Source: Micropterix aruncella
Lineage: Eukaryota; Arthropoda; Insecta; Lepidoptera; Micropterigidae
NCBI GenBank assembly: GCA_944548615.1
Contig: OX155954.1
Coordinates: 2,275,335-2,339,334 of the forward strand
Reading direction: 5' to 3'
Length of the DNA stretch: 64,000 bases
The notes beneath the pieces are model-generated. The model did not search any database. It worked only from the letters and a program-made list of their open reading frames with translations, and was not told where the DNA came from. The position numbers and the translations under genes were made by a program. Below are positions 55,701-63,971 of the stretch, piece after piece (position 1 is the stretch's first letter; each line of letters opens with the position of its first letter).

Positions 55701-57498
55701 CTAGGTCGGTCTGGACGCGGCTATTTAGGCAGGCAGTACCCATGCAGCATCAGGATTTGAGTATCAAATGTTGAAATTATCAGTGTTTCATGTGGGCCAC
55801 AAGATCCATGTGTACCGGGTCGGCCCAACTCACGATTCAGCTCCTATTCAGGAGCCTCCCCGCGTGGAAGAGTACCCTGGGTAAGACTCCGGTTCGGTTT
55901 CCCCTGGGGGAATAACTTCCCGGCGCCGCTGGACCAGTGTTGCGCACCGAGCGGCGAGAACCAATCGGCTGTGCACTCTGACTAATTCCTGAGGGAGTCT
56001 GAGAACTATGGAAAGACTGTTCTCTAAGCAGCGGGGGTGGATGTTGACCTGATGTCATACCACTCTTGAAACGACCTTGAGCCACCCGATCCTGTGTGAA
56101 CACGGCGGGTAAAGGGCGCCATGGTCCGCGAAAGATTCTGCCTGAATCACCGCTGAGAATACATCAGGTATAGGTTGCGCAAGCGACTTCGAGCCCGTAA
56201 CCGGTCGGGTGGTCGGATTGACCCTCAGGATAATTTTCCAGCCAAAACTGGTAGCTAGGGGGCGAGAATGCCCCACTGGGACCTTGCTCAGTGCCTCGCC
56301 GTAAGGTGTCGGCCTCTAGCGGGCTAGTGGCGTAGTTAGATTGTGGACTTCTTGTTGTCCTCAAGTCCTCACTCCACGGGAGACAGAACGATCACTTTCG
56401 TTAAAACTTCCTGGAGTGAAGGGTTCGCCCGTTGTAGTTGACAACTCTGTTGTTGTTGAAATTGTCATGATGTGGTATTGCCATGGGGACATTCTTCGGG
56501 TCCCAAATGCAGGGTTCTGCTTGGTAGCATTCGAGGAATTGCAAAATATCCTCGTGGAACCAGTTATTCAATTTTCCTGCAGCACTTCTATCACAACAAA
56601 CAAGAACGCACGTCTGTCCGCCGCCAGTGCACAAATACTAGTCCGCACAAACAAGTAAACGCTTCACGAGAGCGCTTGACGCAAACTTACTTTGATTTGT
56701 GCCAAAAAACCGCAAAAGTAGCGATTAGACTACACGAATTTTAGGGCCCTAAGTCAGGACCCTAATTAGGGCTGCAGTACTATGGCTATAGCGGCGATTA
56801 GACTACCTGATAAATCGTGCACTAACTCAGTTAGGGCCCTAATTATCGTGTAGTGTAATCACAGATTGCCATAGCCTAATAGTACTGCCGCCCTAATTAG
56901 GGTCCTGACTTAGGGCCCTAAAAATCGTGTAGTCTAATCGCTACTTAAGGCAATCTGTGATTACACTACACGATAATTAGGGCCCTGAGATAGTGCACGA
57001 TTTATCAGGTAGTCTAATCGCCGCTAGTACTCGGTTGGATCGGCCACAAATTTGAGATGGCTTGTCGAGGTTAGGCGGGTAAGCGTGTTTTTTTGCTAAA
57101 GCATAAAAGACCAAAACCGAAACAAATTCTAGACATTTCGGGTGCATCAAGTTATGCGAGAACTGAGAAGTTGTTTTCTGAAAACCCAATGGTTTGTATA
57201 CAAACTGGACTAGCTAAGATATAAAAATAATTCATAATCTTTTTAAAATATTTCCTGTTCAAGAAAAAACATACCTTTCGATCACCCAAGGTGTGGTTTC
57301 ATGATAATGTTCTCCACCAGTTGCATTTACAGCAATCACTTCCGTGCCAGCCATATGAACAACCAGCCTGGCGAGACAGTCGCGCTGGAAACACCGCATA
57401 TAATTATTATCTCCACCCCTCTTTGTTCGAGGGATATAAGCAAACCCCTCATGGGCGAACCACGTCGCGTCTTTATGCAGTCCTCTAATGAAAGGCAT
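45177..57498 (-). CDS. FLYWCH-MULE transposase-RING fusion gene, seven exons
   Basis: Joined - strand exons 57498-57275, 55349-55266, 54898-54586, 53679-53476, 51946-51737, 50605-50482 and 46780-45177 give 2763 bases (920 residues plus stop). Every junction is GT-AG and every phase matches (2,2,0,0,0,1). Parts: FLYWCH zinc finger (about 15-70), MULE/DDE transposase region (about 110-420), a disordered Pro/Arg/Ser region, five 58-residue repeats (about 584-868), and a RING-HC finger (870-910). FLYWCH and MULE occur in Mutator-like transposons and in genes derived from them. A RING finger normally serves as an E3 ubiquitin ligase. Candidate catalytic acids remain (D in CADGTF, D in MADFEAA, E in FQREWME), with C-x3-H-type GCYFHYAQ between. 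No terminal inverted repeats were found around it, and introns carry many later insertions. Whether it is a live transposon or a domesticated gene is open. The 5' end beyond the ATG is not proven. Confidence 0.75.
45341..46210. repeat. Five near-identical 174-bp coding tandem repeats
   Basis: The word attcgggtgcaggcggttct begins at 45341, 45515, 45689, 45863 and 46037, always 174 bp apart. Only a few base changes are seen (agagtgctg in the third; the fifth changes near its right end). As 174 is 58 codons and the unit lacks stops in most frames, long spurious frames arise on both strands. Only the - strand frame ending in the RING finger is taken as real. Confidence 0.95.
46970..47195 (+). pseudogene. 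hAT transposase C-terminal fragment
   Basis: The + strand reads [12 protein letters not shown], a stop, [19 protein letters not shown] and EINYNM, the hAT dimerisation region of the ZBED-like type. It lies in intron 6 of the fusion gene, just before the LINE at 47215. Confidence 0.7.
47215..49485 (+). mobile_element. REL-endonuclease non-LTR retrotransposon (R2/NeSL-like), longest copy
   Basis: 5'-truncated element with RT, zinc knuckle, a restriction-like endonuclease and a 3' UTR ending ccatggcagctc. Five other partial copies in the window define the family (7640, 23930, 26250, 28570, 49490). It forms a tail-to-tail pair with the next copy, with the junction near 49488. Confidence 0.85.
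47221..49332 (+). pseudogene. R2/NeSL-like polyprotein, one stop and one frameshift
   Basis: RT part: [31 protein letters not shown] (catalytic D), [32 protein letters not shown] (A-D-D pair) and [14 protein letters not shown] stop at 48087 interrupts the frame; the related copy at 24948-24574 has a glutamine codon there, so the stop is a later mutation. A few added bases near 48605 shift the frame. After that come [18 protein letters not shown] (C-x2-C...H...C knuckle) and the endonuclease with [10 protein letters not shown] and [12 protein letters not shown] (PD...E-x-T core). The single-ORF layout with a C-terminal endonuclease is that of R2/R4/NeSL elements, many of which prefer fixed targets. 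Confidence 0.8.
49490..50192 (-). mobile_element. REL-endonuclease LINE, 3' part, tail-to-tail with its neighbour
   Basis: Mirror copy of 48735-49485. It reads [43 protein letters not shown] and [20 protein letters not shown] on the - strand, and its UTR meets the UTR of the + copy. The 5' side ends at tgtaccgtccttag. Confidence 0.85.
50482..50605 (-). CDS. Fusion gene exon 6: C-terminal transposase motif
   Basis: Acceptor gttttag, donor ttacaa|gtaagt, 124 bases, phase 0 in and 1 out. It encodes [20 protein letters not shown] then [20 protein letters not shown]. The SVFG...RTNN..E...H pattern is a conserved block after the catalytic core of MULE transposases. The exon is too short for ordinary ORF searches. 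Confidence 0.85.
51090..51715 (-). pseudogene. LINE reverse transcriptase fragment split by a hAT MITE
   Basis: The - strand reads [20 protein letters not shown] (altered F-A-x-D motif) and [18 protein letters not shown]. Without the insertion at 51164-51400 the frame resumes as [17 protein letters not shown]. It is old and truncated, in intron 5 of the fusion gene. Confidence 0.8.
51164..51400. mobile_element. 237-bp hAT MITE with exact 8-bp duplication
   Basis: Inverted ends catggacgtcgccagg and ctggcgacgcccttg. The word taacacgc stands immediately outside both ends (51156-51163, 51401-51408). No coding capacity. The interior repeats ccattggcttct and has polypurine/pyrimidine patches. Confidence 0.88.
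51737..51946 (-). CDS. Fusion gene exon 5: transposase core, third acidic residue
   Basis: Acceptor tattacag, donor gagagg|gtaatt, exactly 70 codons. It encodes [20 protein letters not shown] and [20 protein letters not shown] then QREWMER. The glutamate of REWME is the candidate third catalytic residue. Confidence 0.82.
52007..52387. mobile_element. MITE with 27-bp inverted ends, copy 1
   Basis: The left end aagaataaacgaatttaccg + cgtgaag is exactly complementary to the right end (cttcacgcgg + taaattcgtttattctt). The interior is GC-rich with gcggcggtttgccgcc-like words. It is located in intron 4 of the fusion gene. Confidence 0.8.
52480..52747. mobile_element. TTAA-flanked MITE (piggyBac-type target), copy B
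   Basis: TTAA at 52480 and 52744. Almost the same sequence as 12188-12457, including ggccgatatcggcc and cagtggtttgg. The close identity suggests that both moved recently. Confidence 0.82.
53020..53211. mobile_element. MITE with inverted ends, copy 2 (short, foldback)
   Basis: Same terminal words as copy 1 (aagaataaacgaatttaccg and gtttattctt). The two halves are also complementary internally (gcacccgacgtttcag against ctgaaacgtcgggtgc), so the whole 192 bp can fold back. Confidence 0.82.
53476..53679 (-). CDS. Fusion gene exon 4: transposase core, second aspartate and C/H motif
   Basis: Acceptor tgatttttag, donor gctcag|gttatt, exactly 68 codons, phase 0. It encodes [20 protein letters not shown], then [18 protein letters not shown] (candidate second catalytic D) and [10 protein letters not shown], the cysteine-histidine block seen between the second and third acids in MULE enzymes. 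Confidence 0.85.
54096..54544 (+). mobile_element. Helitron remnant with helicase tail
   Basis: It starts tctatactaatatataaag and ends acccggatgacgccgggt + atattcctctagt, that is a 6-bp-stem hairpin followed by CTAGT, the Helitron 3' structure. The + strand near the middle reads [19 protein letters not shown], the end of the Pif1-like helicase of Helitron RepHel proteins. The rest of the protein is deleted. It ends only 42 bp from exon 3 of the fusion gene. Confidence 0.88.
54586..54898 (-). CDS. Fusion gene exon 3: start of the MULE transposase core
   Basis: Acceptor gttttggcag, donor gatcat|gttagt, phase 2 in and 0 out. It encodes [20 protein letters not shown] and [15 protein letters not shown], where the aspartate of CADGTF is the candidate first catalytic residue. 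Confidence 0.85.
55029..55250. repeat. AT-rich direct and inverted repeats
   Basis: The word ttgatatttaactga occurs twice (55149, 55193), and aaatattgtaaacaattt twice with inverted relatives (aacaattttaaatattgtt). Other copies of aaaaagttca lie at 55043. Origin unknown. Confidence 0.55.
55266..55349 (-). CDS. Fusion gene exon 2 (84 bases)
   Basis: Acceptor ttggcag? read as atttctg on +; donor tttgaa|gtgtgt. It encodes [20 protein letters not shown] then IYMEECLK, the linker between FLYWCH and the transposase core in this type of protein. Its phases (2 in, 2 out) fit both neighbours exactly, which is the main support for so short an exon. Confidence 0.75.
55795..56450 (+). repeat. GC-rich dispersed family, longest copy
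   Basis: Covers all words found in the other copies: ggccacaagatccatg, cagctcctattcaggagcc, ccactcttgaaacgacc, catggtccgcgaaagattc, gtgcctcgccgtaagg, gggttcgcccgttgtagttg. No shared open frame. Located in intron 1 of the fusion gene. Confidence 0.65.
56719..57024. mobile_element. Interleaved palindromes A-B-A'-B' (two MITEs or a rearranged one)
   Basis: A (56719-56790) is complementary to A' (56871-56945) and B (56791-56870) to B' (56949-57024), each with only a few mismatches. A and B share gcgattagactac near their starts, so they are related. The order A-B-A'-B' cannot form one simple hairpin. Confidence 0.85.
57275..57498 (-). CDS. Fusion gene exon 1: FLYWCH zinc finger
   Basis: ATG at 57498, donor cgaaag|gtatgt, phase 2 out. 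It encodes [20 protein letters not shown] then [18 protein letters not shown] and [10 protein letters not shown], with the C...C...H-x-H set of a FLYWCH DNA-binding finger. An upstream exon with extra N-terminal residues cannot be excluded because the frame stays open to 57618. Confidence 0.82.
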
Positions 57499-58255
57499 CG
57501 TTCGTTCCCAAAACACAAGCAGCAAACAAGTGAGGAAAGAATTCTGGCACTGGCCGGGCCGGTTCGCGGGTGGTTTGCGAGGGTGAGTGGGGAAAATCCC
57601 CCAGTCCCCCAGCCACATCTGGATCCCAGTTGGTAATCAAAGGGAGAACGTTCAATATCTCGAAAATATCGATGTTCGATGTTTTTTACAACGATGGTGC
57701 CGGCATCGTTCATAGGTGCTTTCGCTCCATCGACGTTCTTCGGTACTATGCTAGGTACATGAAATCCTATTTCAGTACTTCAGTCTGAGACGTATTGAAA
57801 CAGCATTTAGGAGGTTTACCGTCTGGAAATGCTATCTCTTTTCGTCCCAGCCTCGGGGACGTAGGTAATTAAGTAGCATTTCTATATACGCTGCCTGGCG
57901 CACCTAGCAAACCATTGCAGCAACGCAGGCAACGTAGAATTTCGTGCCATTATTTGAAAAATGAATGCTTCAGCTCGCGTCATAAAAACGTTTGCCACTA
58001 CGCTCGAGTCGCGAAGAAGAAGAAGCAGACAGCGGGGGAGAAAAACGAAGATACCTAAGAAACTACTTTGTGTATCATAAAAAGATGAACTATATTATAT
58101 AATAATCATAGTGAAATTTGCAATTTAGAACATTGAAACCTTGTTTAGTAAAATAATTAATAATTCTGTTGGAGAACAGAAACGGCTCGTCGTGGCCCGA
58201 GTCAACGTAGATCACATATTTGTGGCCAAAAGTGGCCACTACAGATCATAGCGGT
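57499..58255. other. 5' flank of the fusion gene and spacer
   Basis: No TATA box or second FLYWCH exon was recognised. aagaagaagaagcagac at about 58014 is purine-rich. The region includes the left hAT target word at its end. Confidence 0.35.
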
Positions 58256-58794
58256 CAGTTGCGGCTCCAGGGGGGGGGGCACGGGGCCATGCCCCCCCCC
58301 CCCCCCCAAAAGTTCCCGAAAAAAACCTAATATATATAAGTTCTGCAATAAAACCGTCCAAAAATAATAAAAATTCAACTCGAGTTTATACGAATTTCGC
58401 GCGAAATTCGAAAAAAAAAATGTCGCCTGCGGCGCTATTGATATTCATATGTGTTAGTGATAAATCAAAACAATTGAACAACATCCGAGTTTTTACAAAA
58501 TGATTTTGGGTATTGATGGCAAAAGGTAACCTGAAACAAATGAAATTTCTTCAATTTTAAAGTACGAGTAACACCGCAAACAAAAAGTTTTTTTCGAATT
58601 TCGCGCGAAATTAACATGTTTTTAGCGATAAACCAAAACAATTAAACTACAATTCAGCTGAATCCATTGATAGGTTTAAAATAATACAGGCCTATAATCC
58701 TTGCTGATGACGCTACGTCTCTTGCGAAATAAAAAGAAACTATCTACACCTTGAAATAAGCCCCCCCCAAAATGAAATCCTGAAGCCGCCCTTG
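58256..58794. mobile_element. hAT element with exact 8-bp duplication
   Basis: Ends cagttgcggctccagg and tgaagccgcccttg are inverted. atagcggt flanks both sides (58248-58255, 58795-58802). The interior has fcgcgcgaaat-like repeats (ttcgcgcgaaatt at 58395 and 58602) and C runs but no transposase. Confidence 0.88.
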
Positions 58795-58802
58795 ATAGCG
58801 GT

Positions 58803-59439
58803 TGAGTTGGAGGTTTAGATTATGTATTCTCTGGGTTGCGCCCAGTGGTTTTATAATATGCGGTTACGATGAAACGACAAATGAAACATTGGCAATACTG
58901 TTTAACGATGTTAGACCCAGTGGACTTTCAGTCAAGTATCTCAGTGAACATCAAAACAATTTTTTTATTTGTGAATCAGTCAGAGGCATATTTTTTTCAC
59001 TACTAAAAATTTTATTGGCTATCTTGATTGAGCGAGAAAGATTTTTCGTTTTTCTGGATCTAAATGTTCTAAAACGTGGAGAAATTTATTATTGAGCAAA
59101 AGTTTTTGGGCAAAATATGAATTTCTTTAGATAAATATAATACCTATGCTTCACGCTAGCGTTGTATACTTGGCGTTGTATATAGCGTTGTATGCTGGCG
59201 CTAGCATAATAAAACCCCATCAATTGCGGGTTTAACTCGCGCACCGAGGGTTCTGTACAAGGGGGATCCAGATTTTTTCTGGAAGAGGCACAAGGGTCAG
59301 ACTGGCTAGACTTGTAGTCATATTTGGGATTAAAAACAACATACAACAGTAACTGCAAGAAATATATTTGTAATTTTGATATTTATATAAAGGTTATTAA
59401 TATGAGGATAGTAAAAATAATACATATATGAGAATGACA
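58803..59439. other. Spacer with no recognisable gene
   Basis: One open frame (58802-59095 +) gives no family match that I know. ggcgttgtatatagcgttgta near 59160 is a short local repeat. Confidence 0.35.
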
Positions 59440-59917
59440 GTTTTCTTTTATATTTCCTGGTGAAGATATCCAGTACTTCTTTACGGTTCATTTTTAACTC
59501 AATGTCTTGATATAGGTATGCATTAAAATCAGACCATTCAAACGATTTTCTGTCAATCCGCTGCGAAGATACGTTTTTAATCGGCGTAAGATTTAGAAAG
59601 ATCAGTCGGCAGTGCTAGTAGTACAGGACACTAATAGTTCTAATATTGGCAGGAGTTGAAAGGAGTTGTAATATTTGGTAGCGCCGTTGCTGTTTTGTAG
59701 GCATCTGCTGGAGACGTTGACATAATATTTTTCCTATCTCTTGACAGATTTTTAGCTCTTCCTTCAAAGCTAAAAAACAAGGAAGGTCCTCTTTATATAC
59801 TTCAGCACCTTGCAAAATGTGCTCAATATTTTCGTCACTGACGTTAAAGTCCGAGAGGTGAGCGACATAAAAGTGCAACCATCTTCGAAAGGCTGATTTT
59901 TTAATATTATGCAACAT
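59440..59917 (-). pseudogene. Unidentified ORF interrupted by one stop
   Basis: The - strand frame reads LHNIKKSAFRRWLHFYVAHL, FNVSDENIEHILQGAEVYKE, LQQMPTKQQRRYQILQLLST, then a TAG near 59618, and goes on in the same frame with FEWSDFNAYLYQDIELKMNR and EVLDIFTRKYKRKL. Composition looks like a real protein, mostly helical, but I do not recognise the family. It may be a host gene exon set, or a transposon ORF with a nonsense mutation. Confidence 0.35.
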
Positions 59918-59941
59918 TTGTGGCGTAGAGTCAGGTCTCAG

Positions 59942-60636
59942 AGCCTTCCGTCAGCCTGGCAGTGTCCTTAGCGTTTGGTATGGAGGCGGATTTAACTTTG
60001 TAAAAAAAACTATATACCTACGTCCCAAGTACTTTCTAAAATCTGAAAATGTATCTGTGAGCAGTATACTAATTAAACAACTCTTTTACCATGGTCAGTC
60101 TAAACAATGTTACGACCGGGCTTGTCAGCAGCGCGTTAATCTCGTAAAAAATCGACACAACATCGTGAAAGTGCTTTCTAAAATATGACATTTGGTATAC
60201 AATTGGGAAATATTATTATAATTGAAGAAAACATCATCAGTCCGAATTGTAACGCAACAAACGCCGTCAGTAGCCGATAGAAGACAGAGCGATGTGAAGA
60301 TTTGGATGAAATTTGGCGTTGGCAACGCGTTGTTGTGGTAAAACTCTGACTGATTATGTTTTTATCAATATTAATAATATTCCTCACCGGTAGGTATACC
60401 GAATTGCATATTTTAGAAAGCACTTCACGTTTTGTAGATTTTTTATGAGATTAACGCGCTGCTGACAACATTTGATTGCAACATTTTTTAGACTGACCGT
60501 GGTAAAACAGTTGTTTAATTAGTAGCAAATAAATTTTAAGATTTTAGAAAGTAGTTGGGACGGGTTAAGTTTTTTTTACAAAGTTAAAGCTGCCCCCACG
60601 CCAAACGCTAAGAAACCTGAGAGGTTGATGGAAGGC
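59942..60636. mobile_element. Foldback element with ~240-bp inverted arms
   Basis: The left arm has gccttccgtcag, ccttagcgtttgg, actttctaaaatctgaaaat, ttaatctcgtaaaaaatcg and gtgctttctaaaatatgac. The right arm (about 60385-60636) holds the complements in reverse order with roughly 85% identity by eye. About 190 bp separate the arms. No transposase seen. Confidence 0.8.
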
Positions 60637-60852
60637 TATTACTCTCCACCACAAATGTGACCTAATATAAACAAATGAGCAAAGAATCACTAGTGATTCT
60701 GTAGGTAGACTTCTAGTAGCGCAACACCATACTTGGTTTTGAATTAGAAAAGGACACACTTCTAATCAGAACGTTCGATTTATTCTAAATGAGCTCGTTC
60801 ATAAATAAAGACGTTTCGCTTGTTAGCTTTGTTTCGCTTTAGAAGCATGTTA

Positions 60853-60915
60853 TGACGTCATTTCGATACGAAAAAGGTTATAAAATCGGCCGCCAGTTAT
60901 ATTTTGCTGAATCAG
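60853..60915 (+). promoter_or_regulatory. Possible TATA-type core promoter
   Basis: A CRE-like tgacgtca (60853), TATAAAA (60879) and an initiator-like TCAG (60912) have spacing suited to an insect RNA polymerase II start. No gene could be assigned downstream on +, so this is weak. Confidence 0.3.
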
Positions 60916-61094
60916 CGCGATAGCGAACGATAGTTTTAAATTCACCCTGCAGATAAATTCATTTCAAATTTTGAATCGCGATTTTCGGTGTCGGTAACGT
61001 TTTGCATATCCCCGGACAGACAGCAAGCATCAGACTATAGGACCTCTTTTTTTTGCTAAAGCAATGAATGGAAGTCTAATAAATAAAACATATT

Positions 61095-61655
61095 TTTTTC
61101 AGAAAAACTTAAAACATTTTTTTTATGTTTAGTTTGATGTACTGAATCATCCACTACAAGGATGCCGGTAATTAAAGGACTATCCTGTAAACAATGTAAT
61201 GACATCTAATATAAAGTCGATTTAATGTATCGATAATATTAGATAATCGTAAGTTGACAGTCAAAAAATAATTAATACGATAACATTGTGGAGAGGTAAA
61301 AAAATTCACCACTTTAATTTACCCTGACATGATAATTTGCTACTTCTTTTTCTAAATTTAAAATTAATAACATATGACCGCTTTACTGCTTTATTTTTGG
61401 TTTGTAAAATAATATAAAATTATTTTATTCATGTAATCATGTCCTAATGCGCCATTCTCAAACGTTGCTAACTTCGGGTTTGTATGCAAGTTTGCTTTCT
61501 GCAAGAATGTCGTCTGCAAAAATGCCGCCTGCAAGGTTGCCGCCTGCAAGGTTGCCGCCTGCAAGGTTGCCTCCTGCAAATCTGCCCTCTACAGATTTGG
61601 AACTGTCAAAAGTGACATTTGTGCAAGACTGCCGCATGCAAAACTGGCGCCCCCC
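61095..61655. mobile_element. Right half of the pentapeptide-repeat-ended element
   Basis: Begins agaaaaacttaaaacatttt within one truncated 125-bp unit, has about 100 bp not found in the first copy (61175-61288), then matches 6320-6672 including the array gcctgcaaggttgcc (61523-61590, one unit more than at 6533) and the end gcatgcaaaactggcgcccc. On - it reads LQEAT LQAAT LQAAT LQAAF. Confidence 0.8.
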
Positions 61656-61824
61656 AAAGATAATGCCACTGATCATGTAACGAGCTATATTATAGGATCA
61701 AAGTATAATGTATAGGACCTTAGGTCGCGTCATGTGAGCTTCATCCCGGCGTCAGCCGAAAATCACTGATCAGGCTGAAATTTCGAAATATTTGTTCTGA
61801 AAATCGAGCATGAAACAAAGACGA

Positions 61825-61870
61825 CCATTAAATTTCACCACGGTCCACTGACCGTGATGAAATTTAATGG
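61825..61870. repeat. Short hairpin, 21-bp arms
   Basis: ccattaaatttcaccacggtc and gaccgtgatgaaatttaatgg pair with one mismatch around a 4-base loop. Confidence 0.75.
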
Positions 61871-61974
61871 CCATATTTGTGAAATGTTATACTCTAGTGG
61901 TGGCTGCATCAAATCAGTTTTCTTTTTCATTTCAAGCATTTAAGCTCACATCATCTGTGCGTTTGGTCGTGAGG

Positions 61975-62262
61975 GGCTCTCCAGACGATCAAACATGCTT
62001 GTCAAGCTTCGCGTCGCGGGCTTGGAGGGGATCCTAAACCGCATAAAATAAAATGCTTAATTTGGTAGTTTTATATCTGGGAGTCACGTTAATTAAACGT
62101 AATTGATTGATGAATGACGTGACTCTCTGGTATTGTAAAAAAATAGGCATTTTTGGTAAATATTAAAAATATATATTTGCTTTCCTGCGGTTTACGATTC
62201 CTTCCCAGCCCGTGACGCAAAGTTTGACAAGCATGCTTGATCGTCTAGAGTCTAGAGAGCCC
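61975..62262. mobile_element. MITE with ~75-bp inverted ends
   Basis: ggggctctccagacgatcaa with acatgcttgtcaagctt and gcgtcgcgggcttgg on the left faces their complements ccagcccgtgacgc, caagcatgcttgatcgtc and gagagccc on the right. A central palindrome gagtcacgtta...acgtgactc (62081-62127) adds a second hairpin. No coding sense. Confidence 0.8.
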
Positions 62263-62754
62263 TTTACAGGTTGCTAACGACACGCAGACCTCGATGGTTT
62301 CTTGCCATCGATATAATATGTTCCCCTACATCGGCGTTTTATGCATGAGAACCTGTTATGCTCTACAGTCTATAATACACGTTGGCCAACATATGTGCCA
62401 TTTGGCTATATCTCTCTCGTTCTTTCTCATACATTTTTCACATGGCACCTGATTCTCTTCCACCTTAGCCAACATGAAGAAGTTTACTGTTAAATAAATG
62501 TTTGAGAAGCTTTCGAGCGTGCTGCGCCATCTAACGGTAGGTAATATAGCGTAAATAAACAATATTAGCGACATTTTACTTACCGCTAGATAGCGCATCG
62601 TGATCACAGCTTTTCATACTATTAATAAAAAAAGAAAACGAAACAAATTTCTAAAACAAGTTTTTCTAATTTTTTTTATCAAAAGTTGCTTATTTCGTTG
62701 TACCAATTCACCCACTAAAATAAATTCCCGTCCAGTAAAAACCCCGTATATCTT

Positions 62755-63230
62755 TGAATGCATAAATTAATATTAAAAAATATAGGCAAGTTGAAGACCC
62801 AAAAAGAATTTCACTCTCATTTTACCAAAGGTAGGCACAATTTAATACTACCCTGTTCGTCTTTGGAATTATTCAAAAGGGATCCAAATTACGTTGGAAT
62901 GGTGTGTATAAACTGTCTGAATTGTCAGGCAGTTTATTATAACACACTATTAAACTTTTATGTAGGAAAGGGAAAACAGCCCAGTTTAAATCGAAGTTAA
63001 AAGGCTACTTTATTGAGAGATAATTGTATAATCCCCGAGTTATATAGGTACTTATAATAAATATAATTACCGAATTATAATTAGATGACTGACAATTTCC
63101 ATGTCGATTTTATTTATTAACCTTGACATTTTTACCATTTTATTGACTATTACATTTTTTATTTTATTTTAACTTGCCTCCGACACAGCAGTGTAACTGA
63201 AATAAATGTACCCCCTTTTGCCTTACGCAA
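62755..63230 (+). mobile_element. LINE 3' end (RT C-terminus and UTR)
   Basis: The frame HSHFTKGRHNLILPCSSLEL then FKRDPNYVGMVCINCL resembles the C-terminus of insect Jockey-like polyproteins. After a frameshift FKSKLKGYFIER precedes a stop. The following AT-rich 200 bp including cctccgacacagcagtgtaa are the probable UTR. Confidence 0.6.
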
Positions 63231-63320
63231 AAGAGCCCCTCCATCTACTTACGTAAATTCATTATGGCATATAGGATGTAATTACTGCATATCTAACTAA
63301 ATTACATGTTTATATTCTAG

Positions 63321-63489
63321 ATACATAAATCGGCGTATTTATTTGGAAGCATCGCCTCGAACATGTTGCAGAACAAGTTCCCAAGGACTTCAGCGGGACA
63401 CGCAGGATCACATAGAAACATTGTTCTGAGAGAATTTGGAAACATTTGTTCCTGTTTATTTAATTATATTTGTCCACCATTAAATGTGG
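63321..63489 (+). other. Possible internal exon of an unknown gene
   Basis: Acceptor tatattctag and donor atgtgg|gtaaga enclose 169 bases open in one frame: YLFGSIASNMLQNKFPRTSA, GHAGSHRNIVLREFGNICSC. I do not recognise the peptide. It could be part of a + strand gene or a transposon relic. Confidence 0.25.
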
Positions 63490-63971
63490 GTAAGAAATAA
63501 AAGAAATAATGACAGTTTTTATTACTTTATTTTGGAGTAGAACTACCGAGTGTGAAACTAATAAGACTAAAAAATACTCAAATAATATTGCAAATGTACC
63601 AATTTTTGCAAATTTACTTATTTAAATTGACTACTTAGTCTTATAAAAAATATGAACAAATATTTTTCTAGAATGGGATTCGTCTTGATTTGCGCAGTGC
63701 AAACTCATCGATCAGTTTGATATATCCATATTTTCGGCTCCTTAGCTTCCAAGCAGAGTAGAAGGAACTGCGATCGTGGACAGAAGTTACATTGTGCCCC
63801 CCCCCCCCCTAAATTGCATTCCTTATTTGTAGGACCAATTGCATATTTCATAACCAATCGATTTCATGACAACTCAAACTGTAGTTTTATGTAGCTATCT
63901 AGGTGGGGGGGTTACACGCTCAGTCTGGCGTCAGTCTGGTCAATCAGTCTGGAGTATGGTAAACTGATGGT

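Noticed and set aside
44940..58000. Terminal inverted repeats that would make the fusion gene a complete Mutator-type transposon
   Set aside because: I compared the regions just outside 45177 and 57498 and saw no inverted match; a dot-plot could still find diverged ends.
61825..61870. microRNA precursor
   Set aside because: Arms of 21 bp with a 4-base loop are shorter than usual pre-miRNAs, with no other support.
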